Below are positions 44,106-59,259 of a stretch of DNA of 64,000 nucleotides, piece after piece. This DNA is from Cyclina sinensis. Lineage: Eukaryota; Mollusca; Bivalvia; Venerida; Veneridae. The translations under genes and the position numbers were made by a program. The DNA lies in contig JAAONU010000004.1 of assembly GCA_012932295.1 (NCBI GenBank), positions 21,522,872 through 21,586,871 of the forward strand, in the 5' to 3' direction. The notes beneath the pieces were generated by a model that did not search any database, was not told the DNA's origin, and was given only the letters and a program-made list of their open reading frames with translations. Within the stretch, counting starts at the first letter, position 1; every line of letters begins with the position of its first letter.

Positions 44106-44544
44106 TACTGTAAAATATATTCCTCTTCTGAAGATATTGAAACTATTGTTTACTTTCATTAAGGCACAAAAACTAGTTTGGTATATTATTGGAACACTTT
44201 CAGAGAGGTATCACCCATGATATGTGATTGTCTCATGACTTGGCATGTATACATGTAGACAGACCAGAATAGTACACGGACGCTACCAGTACGCGGACAC
44301 CCCGGTATTCGGCACGTTTAAAAACGGGTAAAACATCACGTACGGTATTGATGTTACATACCTATATTCGTAACTAACTTATCCTTTTTCCGGTATAATA
44401 CATGTATGTTTACACTTCCTGTTTATTGACTTATAAGCAGACAAACTCCAAATAACATCGTAAACAAATCAATACTTGCAGTTTCACTGACTGTTTTAAA
44501 CGTGTTAGTTTTAAACAAAAATAAAGTTGTTTTTTTTTTCGTAT

Positions 44545-45532
44545 CATATGAACACAGGAATCCGACGTTTTATCCTAGAATTCACCGAGATGGAATGAAA
44601 GCACTGCCACTCTGTTGCCTATAGAAAACAACAGGAATGCAACGTCTTTTTTCCGGTCAGATCCGAATTCAGTTTCTGCAGCTAATTCGTGCAGGAAAAT
44701 GGCTTGAATGAACAGAAACTTTATAAATATTACTATTTATATCATATTCTACATCCTGTCTTATGATTAAGGGCTATTTCCAGGCCTTTTTTCGCTCAAT
44801 GCAGTTTCTAAGAATCCATGTCATGTTGTTGTTGTTTCATACACCAGACTGGAACGCACTGAATAAACAGATAGTCAGTGGTAGGTTTGAATTAAATTTT
44901 ATAATTATTAAACAAATAAATATCAGTAATGTTTATTTTGTAACAACAATTTTTAAATTTATTAATATGTCTTCAAAGTTTTGAAATTCTACTTATATAT
45001 TTGATAAAAATAGATTTCAAATTAGAAGGGGAAGTAACTGTGTGATTAAAAAGGCGATATATAACCAACCAAGAACTTCTCTTTTTTATCATTTATTCAG
45101 TTTCGGTCATATTTATACTTGAAATAATTAATAGTTGAAACTCACAGTAGATCCACAATACACGCCGATAGAGTGCCGCATCTCGTACAAATTCCGCAAA
45201 ATATGTCTGTTTATTCAGTGCGTTCCAGTCTGGTGTATGAAACAACAACAACACGACATGGATTCTTAGAAACTGCATTGAGCGAAAAAAGGCCTGGAAA
45301 TAGCCCTTAATCATAAGACAGGATGTAGAATATGATATAAATAGTAATATTTATAAAGTTTCTGTTCATTCAAGCCATTTTCCTGCACGAATTAGCTGCA
45401 GAAACTGAATTCGGATCTGACCGGAAAAAAGACGTTGCATTCCTGTTGTTTTCTATAGGCAACAGAGTGGCAGTGCTTTCATTCCATCTCGGTGAATTCT
45501 AGGATAAAACGTCGGATTCCTGTGTTCATATG
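44545..45532. repeat. Long near-perfect inverted repeat, 327-bp arms
   Basis: Arms 44545-44871 and 45206-45532 are reverse complements with a single mismatch noticed ('catgtcatg' against 'catgtcgtg'), and are separated by 334 bp. A transcript would fold into a ~327-bp duplex. Open frames starting MIKGYFQAFF appear once on each strand simply because the arms are copies. Confidence 0.9.
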
Positions 45533-45766
45533 AACCTGGAAATAGCCCTTAATCATAAGACAGGATGTAGAATATGATATAAATAGTAATATTTATAAAG
45601 TTTCTGTTCATTCAAGCCATTTTCCTGCACGAATTAGCCGCAGAAACTGAATTCGGATCTGACCGGAAAAAAGACGTTGCATTCCTGTTGTTTTCTATAG
45701 GCAACAGAGTGGCAGTGCTTTCATTCCATCTCGGTGAATTCTAGGATAAAACGTCGGATTCCTGTG
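45293..45766 (+). repeat. 232-bp direct duplication of the outer right arm
   Basis: 45293-45524 and 45535-45766 are near-identical direct copies starting 'cctggaaatagccctt'; one visible difference is 'agctgcag' against 'agccgcag'. The element therefore holds three copies of this segment, two direct and one inverted. Confidence 0.9.
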
Positions 45767-46119
45767 ATATGAAAATAAAATAAATACACATTTAAAAACA
45801 TTTTCAGGTGAGTTCACCTTATTTGACCTCTTTTCCATCGATATAAACAGGTGTCCGTGTACTGGTTAAAAATAACAATAATTTTGAGTTGTATCTGTAC
45901 CTGCCGCGATGACTCACTGCGCATGTGTAGTGTCTTGTTTACAATAGCGAGTTCCTGTAAATTTGAAGGCAAGGATTCATCTTTAAAACTGCAGTCTGGA
46001 TGATTTGAAACACAACTTGATTTACACGGATGAGTTACATATAAGAAAAAGTGTCCGTGTACTGTTCTGGTCTGTCTATGGTCTTTGCCAAAGTCAATTC
46101 TTCACTACAGTTTTAGTCT

Positions 46120-46395
46120 AGCTGAGACTTTTCATTTTGAGTTAACCTTCCTATCAACCAAAACACCGACTGATAAACCAAGTGAGTAAGAAATACATAA
46201 AATTAACACCTTTAACTATGTTGAGTAAGCGTAAAGCTCTGCGTAACGGTAAATGTGTAATTATCATCAAATTCGAGATGTTCAAATCCAAAGTCCACTT
46301 AAAGTCTTCACGGTGTGTTTATCTAACGATCGCCGCGATGGGCTGGTATAAATTGCAAACGAACTATGCAGACAACGTCGCAAAGAAGATTAATG
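46120..46395 (+). repeat. Dispersed repeat, copy 2 (partner at 23690-23930)
   Basis: Diverged copy of 23690-23930. A 77-codon frame crosses it but is not preserved in the other copy, so it is unlikely to be a gene. Confidence 0.55.
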
Positions 46396-46646
46396 GAATA
46401 AATAGACTTACTTGACTGGGTACATAAAACAAACCATATTTTATTTAGACTTCGTTAAATCTGTTAGATCATTTATGATATCAGGGCTTTAATTCTGTAA
46501 ATTAAAGCCCTGATGATATATCGTAAGGCAGAATAGTACAGACATATTTTCTGTTTAACATTTTTTAATGTGGTACTGTCTGTGAATGCCATCCACCAGA
46601 TCGATCTGTATTTAGTTGTCTGTCTATTATGCAATTTGGTCAGACA

Positions 46647-47600
46647 TTATTATCGCCGTTCCTGGACGGCGATATATACAATTAACAAGATTTGAACAGT
46701 TTTGCCTGTACACCGCCTGCCTTTAGCCAATCAAAGCGAATATTTTCATATCACATGATCACAAAATGGACGTCAAAAATCTTCAGCAAGGGATGTGAAA
46801 TGGACTCGCCCAACCGCCATGTTTGTCGGGTTACTTATTCTTACAACTGAAAAATACCATCATCAATGTACAAACTCAGTACCAGTCTTCAGGCTCTTGC
46901 GGGATAACACAAGATAATCGCAACATTTTAGTCTAAATAAGAGTATGTTTTGTTTGTTTTTTTCAAAACTTGCACTTAAAGAAAAAAAAAATAAATGCTT
47001 GCTTCCGGGCAATTCTAATCAGGATACAAACTCCCTGCAGCGGTTACTTCCCCTGATCAGTACAGTTAAAGTAGCAAAGCGTGACGTACCCGGTGCGAGG
47101 AGTTTGATCAGGATATATCCGTGTTTAATATATGCTTGTTTAGGGTCACGGCAATATCGTTTTTTTTAACTGAAATTTATTCTGTTTAAATTTTACATGT
47201 AATATTCTTATGATATTGAAGAATAGTATCTAGCTCTTGTTATATTTTTTAGTAATAAATAAAGTAAAAAGCTACGCAAATAGCTAATTAATTATGCGTA
47301 GACTGCTTAAAAACAAAGCAATATTTAAAACGTTTTTAATGCTGCAAATTTTAACATGATGCTTTTCATAAAGAAGCCAAATCATCCGCTTTCAAAAATA
47401 GCCCAGCTACAATAAAAACTACAATGTATACTTCATCTGCTTTATTATTTCTGTGTGGAAATTATCAGATATAACTTCGCTTTCCACTGCAAAGCATGTT
47501 ATAAAATTATCAAATCAATGAATACATTCATCTATGGATAAGGCGTCATACATGGCTGAACGGCGAATTCAAGCATTTTTGGAAATGCTAATACTTGTAT
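46647..47600 (+). repeat. Dispersed ~955-bp repeat, copy 2
   Basis: Same orientation as 20953-21912, with the same terminal hairpin. It differs by small indels and by an 80-bp insertion at 47027-47106. A block present in copy 1 at about 21590-21665 is shortened here. Confidence 0.8.
47027..47106. mobile_element. 80-bp miniature inverted-repeat insertion
   Basis: Begins CAAACTCC and ends GGAGTTTG (inner positions also pair partly), and is flanked by ATCAGGATA at 47018-47026 and 47107-47115. Copy 1 of the host repeat has the single uninterrupted sequence at about 21343-21351, so this is an insertion with a 9-bp duplication. The size of the duplication resembles Mutator-like or Merlin elements; the superfamily is not assigned. 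Confidence 0.8.
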
Positions 47601-47919
47601 TTTTCTGAGATGATGTTGACTGTCACCCGACACAGAGATGCAGAAACAATATTTGAATTATAACGCAAGAACGTTTTTATTGAAGATCTTATTAATGTAC
47701 ACGTATATGCAATATAAAAATATCAGTGAGCGTATTCGAGTTCAGTAAACAAAAAGATAATTATATTTCAATAAAATAGGAAATTGTTACATGTCCTTGA
47801 TAGCCAGCTGATCCGTTTAACACGCGAATAAGCTAATCATCGTAAAAAATCAAAATAAATAAATAAAGAATTTATAGAAATATTTAAAAAAAGATTATTC
47901 TGAGCAGATGCAAATGGTA

Positions 47920-52019
<4,100 letters not shown>

Positions 52020-53940
52020 TTTAGAACTAATCACTGAAATATAGAGGCAACATAATATTGTTCAATATAATTATGGAAGTTAAATTTACCTGATGCAATC
52101 CCAAGAAATATGGACATACTGTGTGTCATTACGTATGGCAACATTTCCTGTCACACCAAACAAATAAAGCATTCGAAAGACCGAGTAATTAGGACGTTTG
52201 CGATATACGTTAGTTCTTTAAGTTAAAGAAGTTACTATAAAATGATTGATAAAACGTTATATTTTCCATATATCTGTAAACTGATAGCTACCTTATCAAG
52301 AGTTTTATTGAACAACCTCAAAGGTGTAGTTATTTCTTCGTCTGTTAGTCACATAGTTCCCCTAGCTAATTATAGCCTTACATTATGTGCACTAGAAAAA
52401 AGTTTGGCTACATGGTTTTGCATACAAATTTAACACAAATTACAAAGTTTTCTGTTTGAATAGATATATTCATAAAATCTGCATTTATTACCTGTGTTGA
52501 AAAACATCGTTTTTCAGCGTCTTAAAACAAAAAAGGGAATTGCAAACTTGAAAGCATCATAAGCATGCCATCATTTATTTCCAGATACTGAGTGTCACTT
52601 TTTGATTTATACGATCTCTTACATCTTGACCTCTGAACTCTTCACAGAGATACGGCACAAATCTATTGACACCATGGCAACAGCCATTTTCATTAATATT
52701 ATACAGGCAATATATACAGTTGTCAATCAGTCATTACACCGTTCAGCTCTTGTCATATGTTCACACATAATACCGGCTGGGTGTTGATAGACCAAAATTT
52801 TTGTTTATAATCTATCTTCTATATATATAGGACAGTAAATGATAGAATATACACACCGAATGCGCACCTTTCAAATGCATACACAGGGTTGCTGAAATTA
52901 GAAATTAAGACCATTGTAACAACACTTTTCGGATATGACAACTGGGCAAATTGAAAGTGATAAACTTTTTAACTTAAAAAAAGGGACTTCGCAGTGAAAC
53001 TTTAAAGATTGAGGATCAGTTTAAACAGATATGAAGTCAGGAAATCAATAGGTGAACCTGATCTGAAAATGTTCACATCTAATACACGTTGTATGATAGT
53101 CTGGCTAATGACAAGACAATCGAAATGCAATGTCGTAGGTCCATAAAAGTTAATGCAGTGTGTTGAAAGTTAAACTATATTCAATGTCAGGTACAAACTA
53201 TTATCGCTTTATCATTGCAAAGGTTATAACACTTTATAGGAAGTCAAGCGCTGTAAGGTTTTACTTAATTACTAATAATATAAAACATTCTTTGAACATC
53301 TCGCTTATATATATAACTATGGATTTCTCTTTTCAATATAATTATGAAGAAGCAGATTTTATCAGGACCCAGATTAAACCGAGAGCGACCTTTATCGGTT
53401 ATAAGTTATTAGTTCTATGAAGTTGGCTTTGGAACAATTTCTTCGAAGAGCTGAGTAACATGTCGAATCAAGCTGAATCTGTCAAGAGATCAATCGAATG
53501 GGTACGCAACAGGACCTACCTAATTTAGTTCTGTCTTGCCTCAAAGTGATTTTCACACCTGTTGTAGAATCTTACACCGGAAAATTGTCGCTGGACGTGT
53601 ACTTATCCGGTAATTTAAAGCAAAAATACATAGTAAGTATGCTTTTAATAGATAAAAGATTCGGATTTCCTATTTATTTAAAGTCCCTTTTCCAAGTTTC
53701 AGTAAAGGCTTTTGTTATTTGTATCCATCTTGCTAAGAATATCGATATCGAGTTGTTAGCGTTGTTCGGACAAATAAAATATTTGGATAGCCTGAGGGGA
53801 ACCCGTTCTCGAAGGAAAATTTCCCATCATGTCCACAGAATAACTTGCTCAAAGAGTTTGCTAGGCTTCTTGAAAAAACATTTGATATTTTATATCTCAT
53901 TTTTATTTACATTTTCTTTGGATTCTTGTACAGTCTCCTC
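52020..53940. other. Intergenic, no supported gene
   Basis: A 160-codon frame at 53498-53980 has no recognisable domain and runs into the simple repeat at 53930-53965, so it is not called. No RNA gene or other repeat is recognised. Confidence 0.35.
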
Positions 53941-53941
53941 T

Positions 53942-56900
53942 CTGTCTGTGTCTGTCTGTGTCTGTGAGGGTACGTCATAGAGACCAAAATCTGGCTTTAA
54001 CACGACGGTGTAGGGAGTGCGCCTTAGACACAAAGTTTTATAGAGTTTTTAAATTGTTGAACTGTTGATGAACACACTTGAGAGTCACTTAATTTATTCC
54101 AGTCTAACACTGTTCTGATGAAGAAAGAATTTTTGTAGTTTTCTGTTTTTACATATACTGGTTTGTAACACTTTTGATTATTACACACAGATTTTTCCAC
54201 AATGTTATCACTTATATGGTCTTTATATGATTTAGCTCTTACAGATCGTCTAATGCCCTGAGGAGTTAGGTATTCCCGTATGTTAATTGCCGGTACTTGC
54301 CCTTCCACTACCTTATACATGAAAGTAAGCCGGTGTTGTCTTCTGCGCTCTTGGAGGCTTGGTAATTCCAATTGTTCCAGCATTGATGTAACGCACCCTG
54401 GATCCCTAGAAGTATAGTTATTAGTAATAAATCGAGCGGCTTGCCTTTGTATACGTTCAAGTTTATCAATTTCGTTTTTGGTACAAGGGTCCCAGATAGT
54501 GCATCCGTATTCTAATTTGGAGCGGACTAGGGCTAGGTAGGCATTTTTGCGGCATGGTTTAGGACAATGGCGTAAGTTCCTTCTTAAGAATCCAATAGAT
54601 GAGTTAGCTCTTTTACAGATGTTACTAATATGTGTTGACCATTTCATGTCATCCGAGAAAGTGATACCAAGGTAAGGATTGACTTGAACTTGTTGAAGTA
54701 TGTTGTTATCAATGTTGTAGAAATGCATCGATTTTGACTTCGAACTCAGCAGGTAACATTTTTTTGAGTTAAATTTCATCCCCCATGTAGATGCCCAGGT
54801 TTGGAGATTGTCTAGGTCTTTTTGAAGTTGGAGATGGTCTTTTTGGGACTTGATCTGGCGATATAGTAAACAATCATCAGCAAACAACCTCACTTGTGAT
54901 TTTACATGGTCCGGAAGATCGTTAATATGTAGTAAGAAGAGCAATGGTCCGAGCACTGTACCCTGTGGGACTCCAGAACCCACATTTACTGACGATGATT
55001 GTTCGCCTTCTACGACTACACTCATCTTGCGCTGCATCAAGAAGTTGGCGATCCAAGTATGTAAGTTTCCTCTGATGCCATAGGAGTGAAGTTTATGAAG
55101 AAGCTTTTTGTGGGGAACAGTATCGAAAGCTTTACTAAAGTCCAAAATGATGGTGTCTACTTGTGCGTTATTATCGTACATGGATAAAAGATCATGAGTG
55201 GTGACAATTAGTTGTGATTCACATGAGAAGCCGCTTCGGAATCCGTGATTCAATGACGTAAGTGCTTTGTATTTATCCAGATGATTCAAGATGTGCCGAC
55301 AAATAATGTGTTCCAGTAGTTTGGAAAGAATACAAGTTAATGATACAGGTCGATAGTTTTCTGGGAGGTGTCTGTCCCCTTTTTTGAAGACCGGTGAAAC
55401 GAAGGCATTTCTCCAATCGGAGGGTAAATTTCCCGAGTCGGTAGATGTTTGAAATATAGTTGAGATTGCTGGTGCTAGTTCTTCTGCACAATATTGAAGA
55501 ACTTTTGTTGGTAATTCATCAGGTCCGACTGCTTTAGATATATCTAAGTTCTTAAGAAGTTTAAAAACGCCACCTGTTGATATATTTAGGTTTGGTAATG
55601 TTTCTTCAATACGAGTAGGAATTTCAGGTAAGTTCACATTTTTATCTTCCTTGGTAAATACTGATTCAAATTGTTTTGCTAGAAGTTCTGCTTTCGTTTT
55701 ACTATCACAATTTAAGTGGCCTTTATCTTTGAGGGGAGCAACACCAACGTTATCTTCTTTTCTTGCTTTCACATAACGCCAAAATGGTTTTGTGTTATTT
55801 GTTTTAAGTCCTTCATTTATTACGTCATTCACATGGTTCCATTCTGCTCTTCTCAATTCTCTTTTACAATGCTTTTGAAAGTCTTTATATAAGGCCCAAT
55901 TTCTTGTTGACTTGGCTTTCTTAAAAAGTCTGGCTTTCCGTTTCAACATTTTTTTAAGTTTTCTGGTCAACCAAGGAGATGAATTGTTCGATTTCTTTAC
56001 ACGAGATGGAATGTTCTTGTTTATTGTCTTCTTCAAGTTGGACTTAAATAAATCCCAGAGTTCTTCCATTTCTGAACCTTTGTTAGCCAGGGAGGCTATA
56101 TTTGATGAGATGTTTTTACAGTCCGATTTTATTTCTTCCCAGTTCACTTTAGAATAGATAAAACATTTCCGAGGCTTTTGTTTTATATAAAAGGGCTTAG
56201 TGTCAGAGTCAGCTACTACAATGGCGTGGTCAGAGATCCCCGGAGCATTTGTCGTAGATTTTATGAGTGTGGCATTTGATGTGAATATAAGGTCTAGTAA
56301 GTTATTTTCCCGGGTAGGTTTATCATGTACCTGAGTTAAATTAAAGTCTGTAGTAACATCAAGGAGGGCTTGTTGTATATCCTTGTCCTGGGCGTTTCTA
56401 TTAACTGTTAAAGTGTTCCAATCAATATCAGGACAGTTGAAATCTCCAGCTAGTATTATATGTTTTTCTTTCCCCTTGGTGGTAAGTTCTAGTGATTTAT
56501 GGAGTTCAGATATATAGTTTAAACTTCTATGTGGCATGTAAAATGATGAAATGAGTAGGTCTTTGGCTCCTTTCATTTTAACTTTTGTCCATTCAATTTC
56601 ACAATTAGTTACAAATTCTGGTTTTTCTTCTGAAACAAGATCTTTATGCACAAGGATAAAAACTCCTCCTCCTACAGTGCCTCTGTCGTTTCTATAAGAA
56701 TAATAGGTGTTTGGAAATACTTCACTAGATTTAATAGCATCTGTTGTTTCTGGTTTCCCGGGTTTAATCCCTTTAAGCCATGATTCTGTTCCGCAAACAA
56801 TGTCTGGGCGGATATAATTTAAAACCGCTTGAAACTCAGCACTTTTGCCCCCGCGTATACTTCTACAATTCACATTCATGATTCTTAAATTTTTCTTTTC

Positions 56901-57060
56901 CGAGATACAGAAGATCATGTAGATCAGTCCATAGAATTTCAGCAAAGTACATATAAGAGGATAAAGAACATCAGGGTGGTGTATAGATATGCTGAAATGC
57001 ACTGAAATAGCAAAATGAACCAAAATAAAGTAATCAAAAGTAAAACTTATGAAGGTATAG
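53942..57060 (-). mobile_element. LINE (CR1/L2/Jockey-type non-LTR retrotransposon)
   Basis: Contains the intact endonuclease/reverse transcriptase ORF at 54024-57023. On the minus strand the ~80-bp 3' tail after the stop runs into a short 'cagacacagacagacacaga' repeat at about 53942-53965, which may be the element's terminal microsatellite. No first ORF (nucleic-acid-binding) is found upstream: element 'e' starts 55-60 bp beyond. The copy is thus either 5' truncated or of a one-ORF type. Confidence 0.8.
54024..57023 (-). CDS. LINE ORF2: AP-like endonuclease and reverse transcriptase
   Basis: 999 codons without a stop. The endonuclease occupies about 45-270: it opens 'LRIMNVNCRSIRGGK', with the catalytic-type Glu in 'GTESWL', 'GDFNCPDIDW' near 193 and 'SDHAIVV' near 263. 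A basic linker follows. The reverse transcriptase runs from about 520: 'FKKGDRHLPENYRPVSLT' near 556, 'LDFSKAFDTVPH', 'GVPQGTVLGPLLF' and the active-site 'FADD' near 713. The C-terminal part has 'LERIQRQAARFI', common in this group. The true start may be the Met at codon 49 or 36; the first ~44 residues look hydrophobic and unlike the family. The enzyme would nick target DNA and prime reverse transcription there. Confidence 0.93.
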   Translation of the reverse strand: MVHFAISVHFSISIHHPDVLYPLICTLLKFYGLIYMIFCISEKKNLRIMNVNCRSIRGGKSAEFQAVLNYIRPDIVCGTESWLKGIKPGKPETTDAIKSSEVFPNTYYSYRNDRGTVGGGVFILVHKDLVSEEKPEFVTNCEIEWTKVKMKGAKDLLISSFYMPHRSLNYISELHKSLELTTKGKEKHIILAGDFNCPDIDWNTLTVNRNAQDKDIQQALLDVTTDFNLTQVHDKPTRENNLLDLIFTSNATLIKSTTNAPGISDHAIVVADSDTKPFYIKQKPRKCFIYSKVNWEEIKSDCKNISSNIASLANKGSEMEELWDLFKSNLKKTINKNIPSRVKKSNNSSPWLTRKLKKMLKRKARLFKKAKSTRNWALYKDFQKHCKRELRRAEWNHVNDVINEGLKTNNTKPFWRYVKARKEDNVGVAPLKDKGHLNCDSKTKAELLAKQFESVFTKEDKNVNLPEIPTRIEETLPNLNISTGGVFKLLKNLDISKAVGPDELPTKVLQYCAEELAPAISTIFQTSTDSGNLPSDWRNAFVSPVFKKGDRHLPENYRPVSLTCILSKLLEHIICRHILNHLDKYKALTSLNHGFRSGFSCESQLIVTTHDLLSMYDNNAQVDTIILDFSKAFDTVPHKKLLHKLHSYGIRGNLHTWIANFLMQRKMSVVVEGEQSSSVNVGSGVPQGTVLGPLLFLLHINDLPDHVKSQVRLFADDCLLYRQIKSQKDHLQLQKDLDNLQTWASTWGMKFNSKKCYLLSSKSKSMHFYNIDNNILQQVQVNPYLGITFSDDMKWSTHISNICKRANSSIGFLRRNLRHCPKPCRKNAYLALVRSKLEYGCTIWDPCTKNEIDKLERIQRQAARFITNNYTSRDPGCVTSMLEQLELPSLQERRRQHRLTFMYKVVEGQVPAINIREYLTPQGIRRSVRAKSYKDHISDNIVEKSVCNNQKCYKPVYVKTENYKNSFFIRTVLDWNKLSDSQVCSSTVQQFKNSIKLCV

Positions 57061-57114
57061 TCTGCTTTTTTAAGAAACTAAATTGAAAAATGTATTGCTG
57101 TTGAAATGGAAGAA

Positions 57115-58598
57115 TGCCGGACTGTTCTCCCCCAGACCGTTTCCTCCCCATGACAGTTCTCCCCCGAACTGTTTCCTCCCCTGACTGTTCTCCCCCAAAA
57201 TGAAATTATGCAGACTGTTCCCCCCCATTATTTATTTTTAATGACAGTTAATATTAAAATGAATCTTGCAGTTATTTATTTTTCAAATGGTGACCTTGAT
57301 TGAAACTGTTATAGTAATTAGTATAATTATGATATCAGGGTCCAATTTTGGTGAACCTGTTATGGCCTAAAAAGATATAATTATTGTTTTAAAAACCCAC
57401 ACAATTATTTGATTAAAAAATATTACATCTTATTACATTAAATTAAGAAGTCATATATATATCTTAATTTTTGGTACTTATTATGATGAAGATAAGGAAA
57501 ACATAGAATATATTCACAATATTTATTTTAAATCATAAAAGTGTACAGAAGTGTTCAATTGATTACTGAAACTTCTGAAAGCATTTTTAGCTCTGAGATG
57601 TCATTATTTTTCAAATAATATGTTCATTGTTTTAGATAAATTTGTCTGTTCCATTTTTTTTCATGTCAATAATAAAGATTTTTATTAAATTATTAATTCT
57701 AATACACATCAACACACTTTTTAAGGTATTTTTATCGAATCAGCACCTTTTGAGTGTTTGAGGCTCTGGTGTGTATGACATATTTTGATGGTTTGATGAT
57801 TCTATGGGATAAATTAACACCTTTGTCAGTGGGTTAATGGAGGGTCTGAAGTGTTTTATAGTTCATAACAAGGAATTATTTCCTTAGTTAGTAAAATGAA
57901 CAACTAAACTCTTTTATAATTTAGCTCAGTTTTCTTTACTTTTTATTTTATTTTATAAAACACAAAGGTGCTGTAAAGTGTTAGCACTTTTAAACACAGT
58001 CTTCAGCAGAAGTTTTCAATAAAATAAAGCAAGACATAAAATTATGCATCAAGTACATGTATCAACAAAGATACAGACATGGAGCTTTAAAAGCTTTAAT
58101 TGAATTTCATCCATTATTGTCTTTCATAATACTGCTGTTTAATCCTCATACTGCGGACCATAGACAGCTGCACAACCCATAAGCTACTCACTGGTCTGGA
58201 TTGTCCCTGCAGCACCTTGATCTTATTGTCTATTGCACATGCACCTGGACGGACTCTACGGACTCTAATTATAATTCCAGATCAAAGACATCAAACAATA
58301 ATTATTATCTCTGTCAAAGACAAAATTATTAAATGCTATTAACAAATTTTGTATGATATCCTAATATGTTATTTCAGTAAAATATTTAATAATTCTTTTA
58401 CAGATTTGATTTCATTTACTAACTTTAAATTTATTTATTTATTTTTTCTATAGCAGAACTATAGTTTATCAAATATTAATAGGGTGGAATAGTCTTCATA
58501 TATTAATATATGCAGACAATTCTCCCCCAAAACAGGGGGAGAACAGTCAGGGAGGAAATGTCAGGGGAGGAACTGGCAAGGGGGAGAACAGTCTGACA
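57115..58598. mobile_element. Inverted-repeat element 'e' with repeat-laden termini
   Basis: The left end is 'tgccggactgttctccccc'; the right end reverse complemented is 'tgtcagactgttctccccc'. Both termini alternate 'actgttctccccc' and 'gtttcctcccctgac' motifs, at least five on the left and five on the right. The ~1.3 kb interior is AT-rich and non-coding. No target duplication is clear. Confidence 0.8.
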
Positions 58599-59259
58599 GT
58601 GTGATTGGAATTCTAAAGATCTTTGTTTGAGCAGAACAAAAATAGCTGTATTTCAGTATTTTAACACTTGTGTATCTGGCATTTCCTCAGTCTGATTAAA
58701 ATCATATCCTAAAAATCGCTATGCTATTAGGATCTGAGGACATCTGATAGGAGATCACCTTCAAGTGAACATCAGCCAGTCAGAGCAATGCTTCCATCGT
58801 TTTTGTTCTGTAGGTATAGGGGTCAAAATCTGTATTTAACTGGGATCCTATACAACTTGTTTCAGTCCTTCCATATGCTTATATGCTGATTAATGTTCAT
58901 GTAATAATAAAATCCAAAACTTTACTAAACTTATATATGAACCATTTAATAATTTATCAAGAAAAACTAATTGATCTGACAAAACACAGATATATTTTAT
59001 CTGTCTCTGCAGATTTAAACATAATGCTATAGAAGTTTACAACTTTACAGTCAACATTTATATGCTGTGTTTACAGGTAAACCATTAAGACACATCATAA
59101 GTTGCATTCTCATTGTCTGGGATATAAATAACAATATTGGAAATCCAGATGATCAAGAAGATAGAATTGAATAGGTCATCCTCAGAGCTAACCGTAGGGA
59201 GATTGTGTACTTTAGTCAGATTGGCGTTTTGTTAGAATGTTAAACTTGTGATTGTTACT

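Larger units (their letters stand above)
44258..46076. mobile_element. Inverted-repeat (foldback-like) element 'd'
   Basis: Terminal repeats: 'gacagaccagaatagtacac' at the left and the reverse complement of 'gtgtactgttctggtctgtc' at the right, with 24 of 26 outer bases matching. Each end is flanked by TA, compatible with a 2-bp duplication. The motif 'tacacggac' recurs inside both termini. The interior contains a 327-bp near-perfect inverted repeat and a 232-bp direct duplication. No transposase is encoded. Confidence 0.8.

Noticed and set aside
44763..45314. Two open frames both starting MIKGYFQAFFRSMQ on opposite strands
   Set aside because: They are the two arms of the 327-bp inverted repeat; one event seen twice, no known protein.
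46182..46415. 77-codon frame with Lys-rich start
   Set aside because: The homologous repeat at 23690-23930 does not keep the frame, so it is not under coding constraint.
53498..53980. 160-codon plus-strand frame
   Set aside because: No recognisable domain, ends in a (TCTG) simple repeat next to the LINE tail; probably chance.
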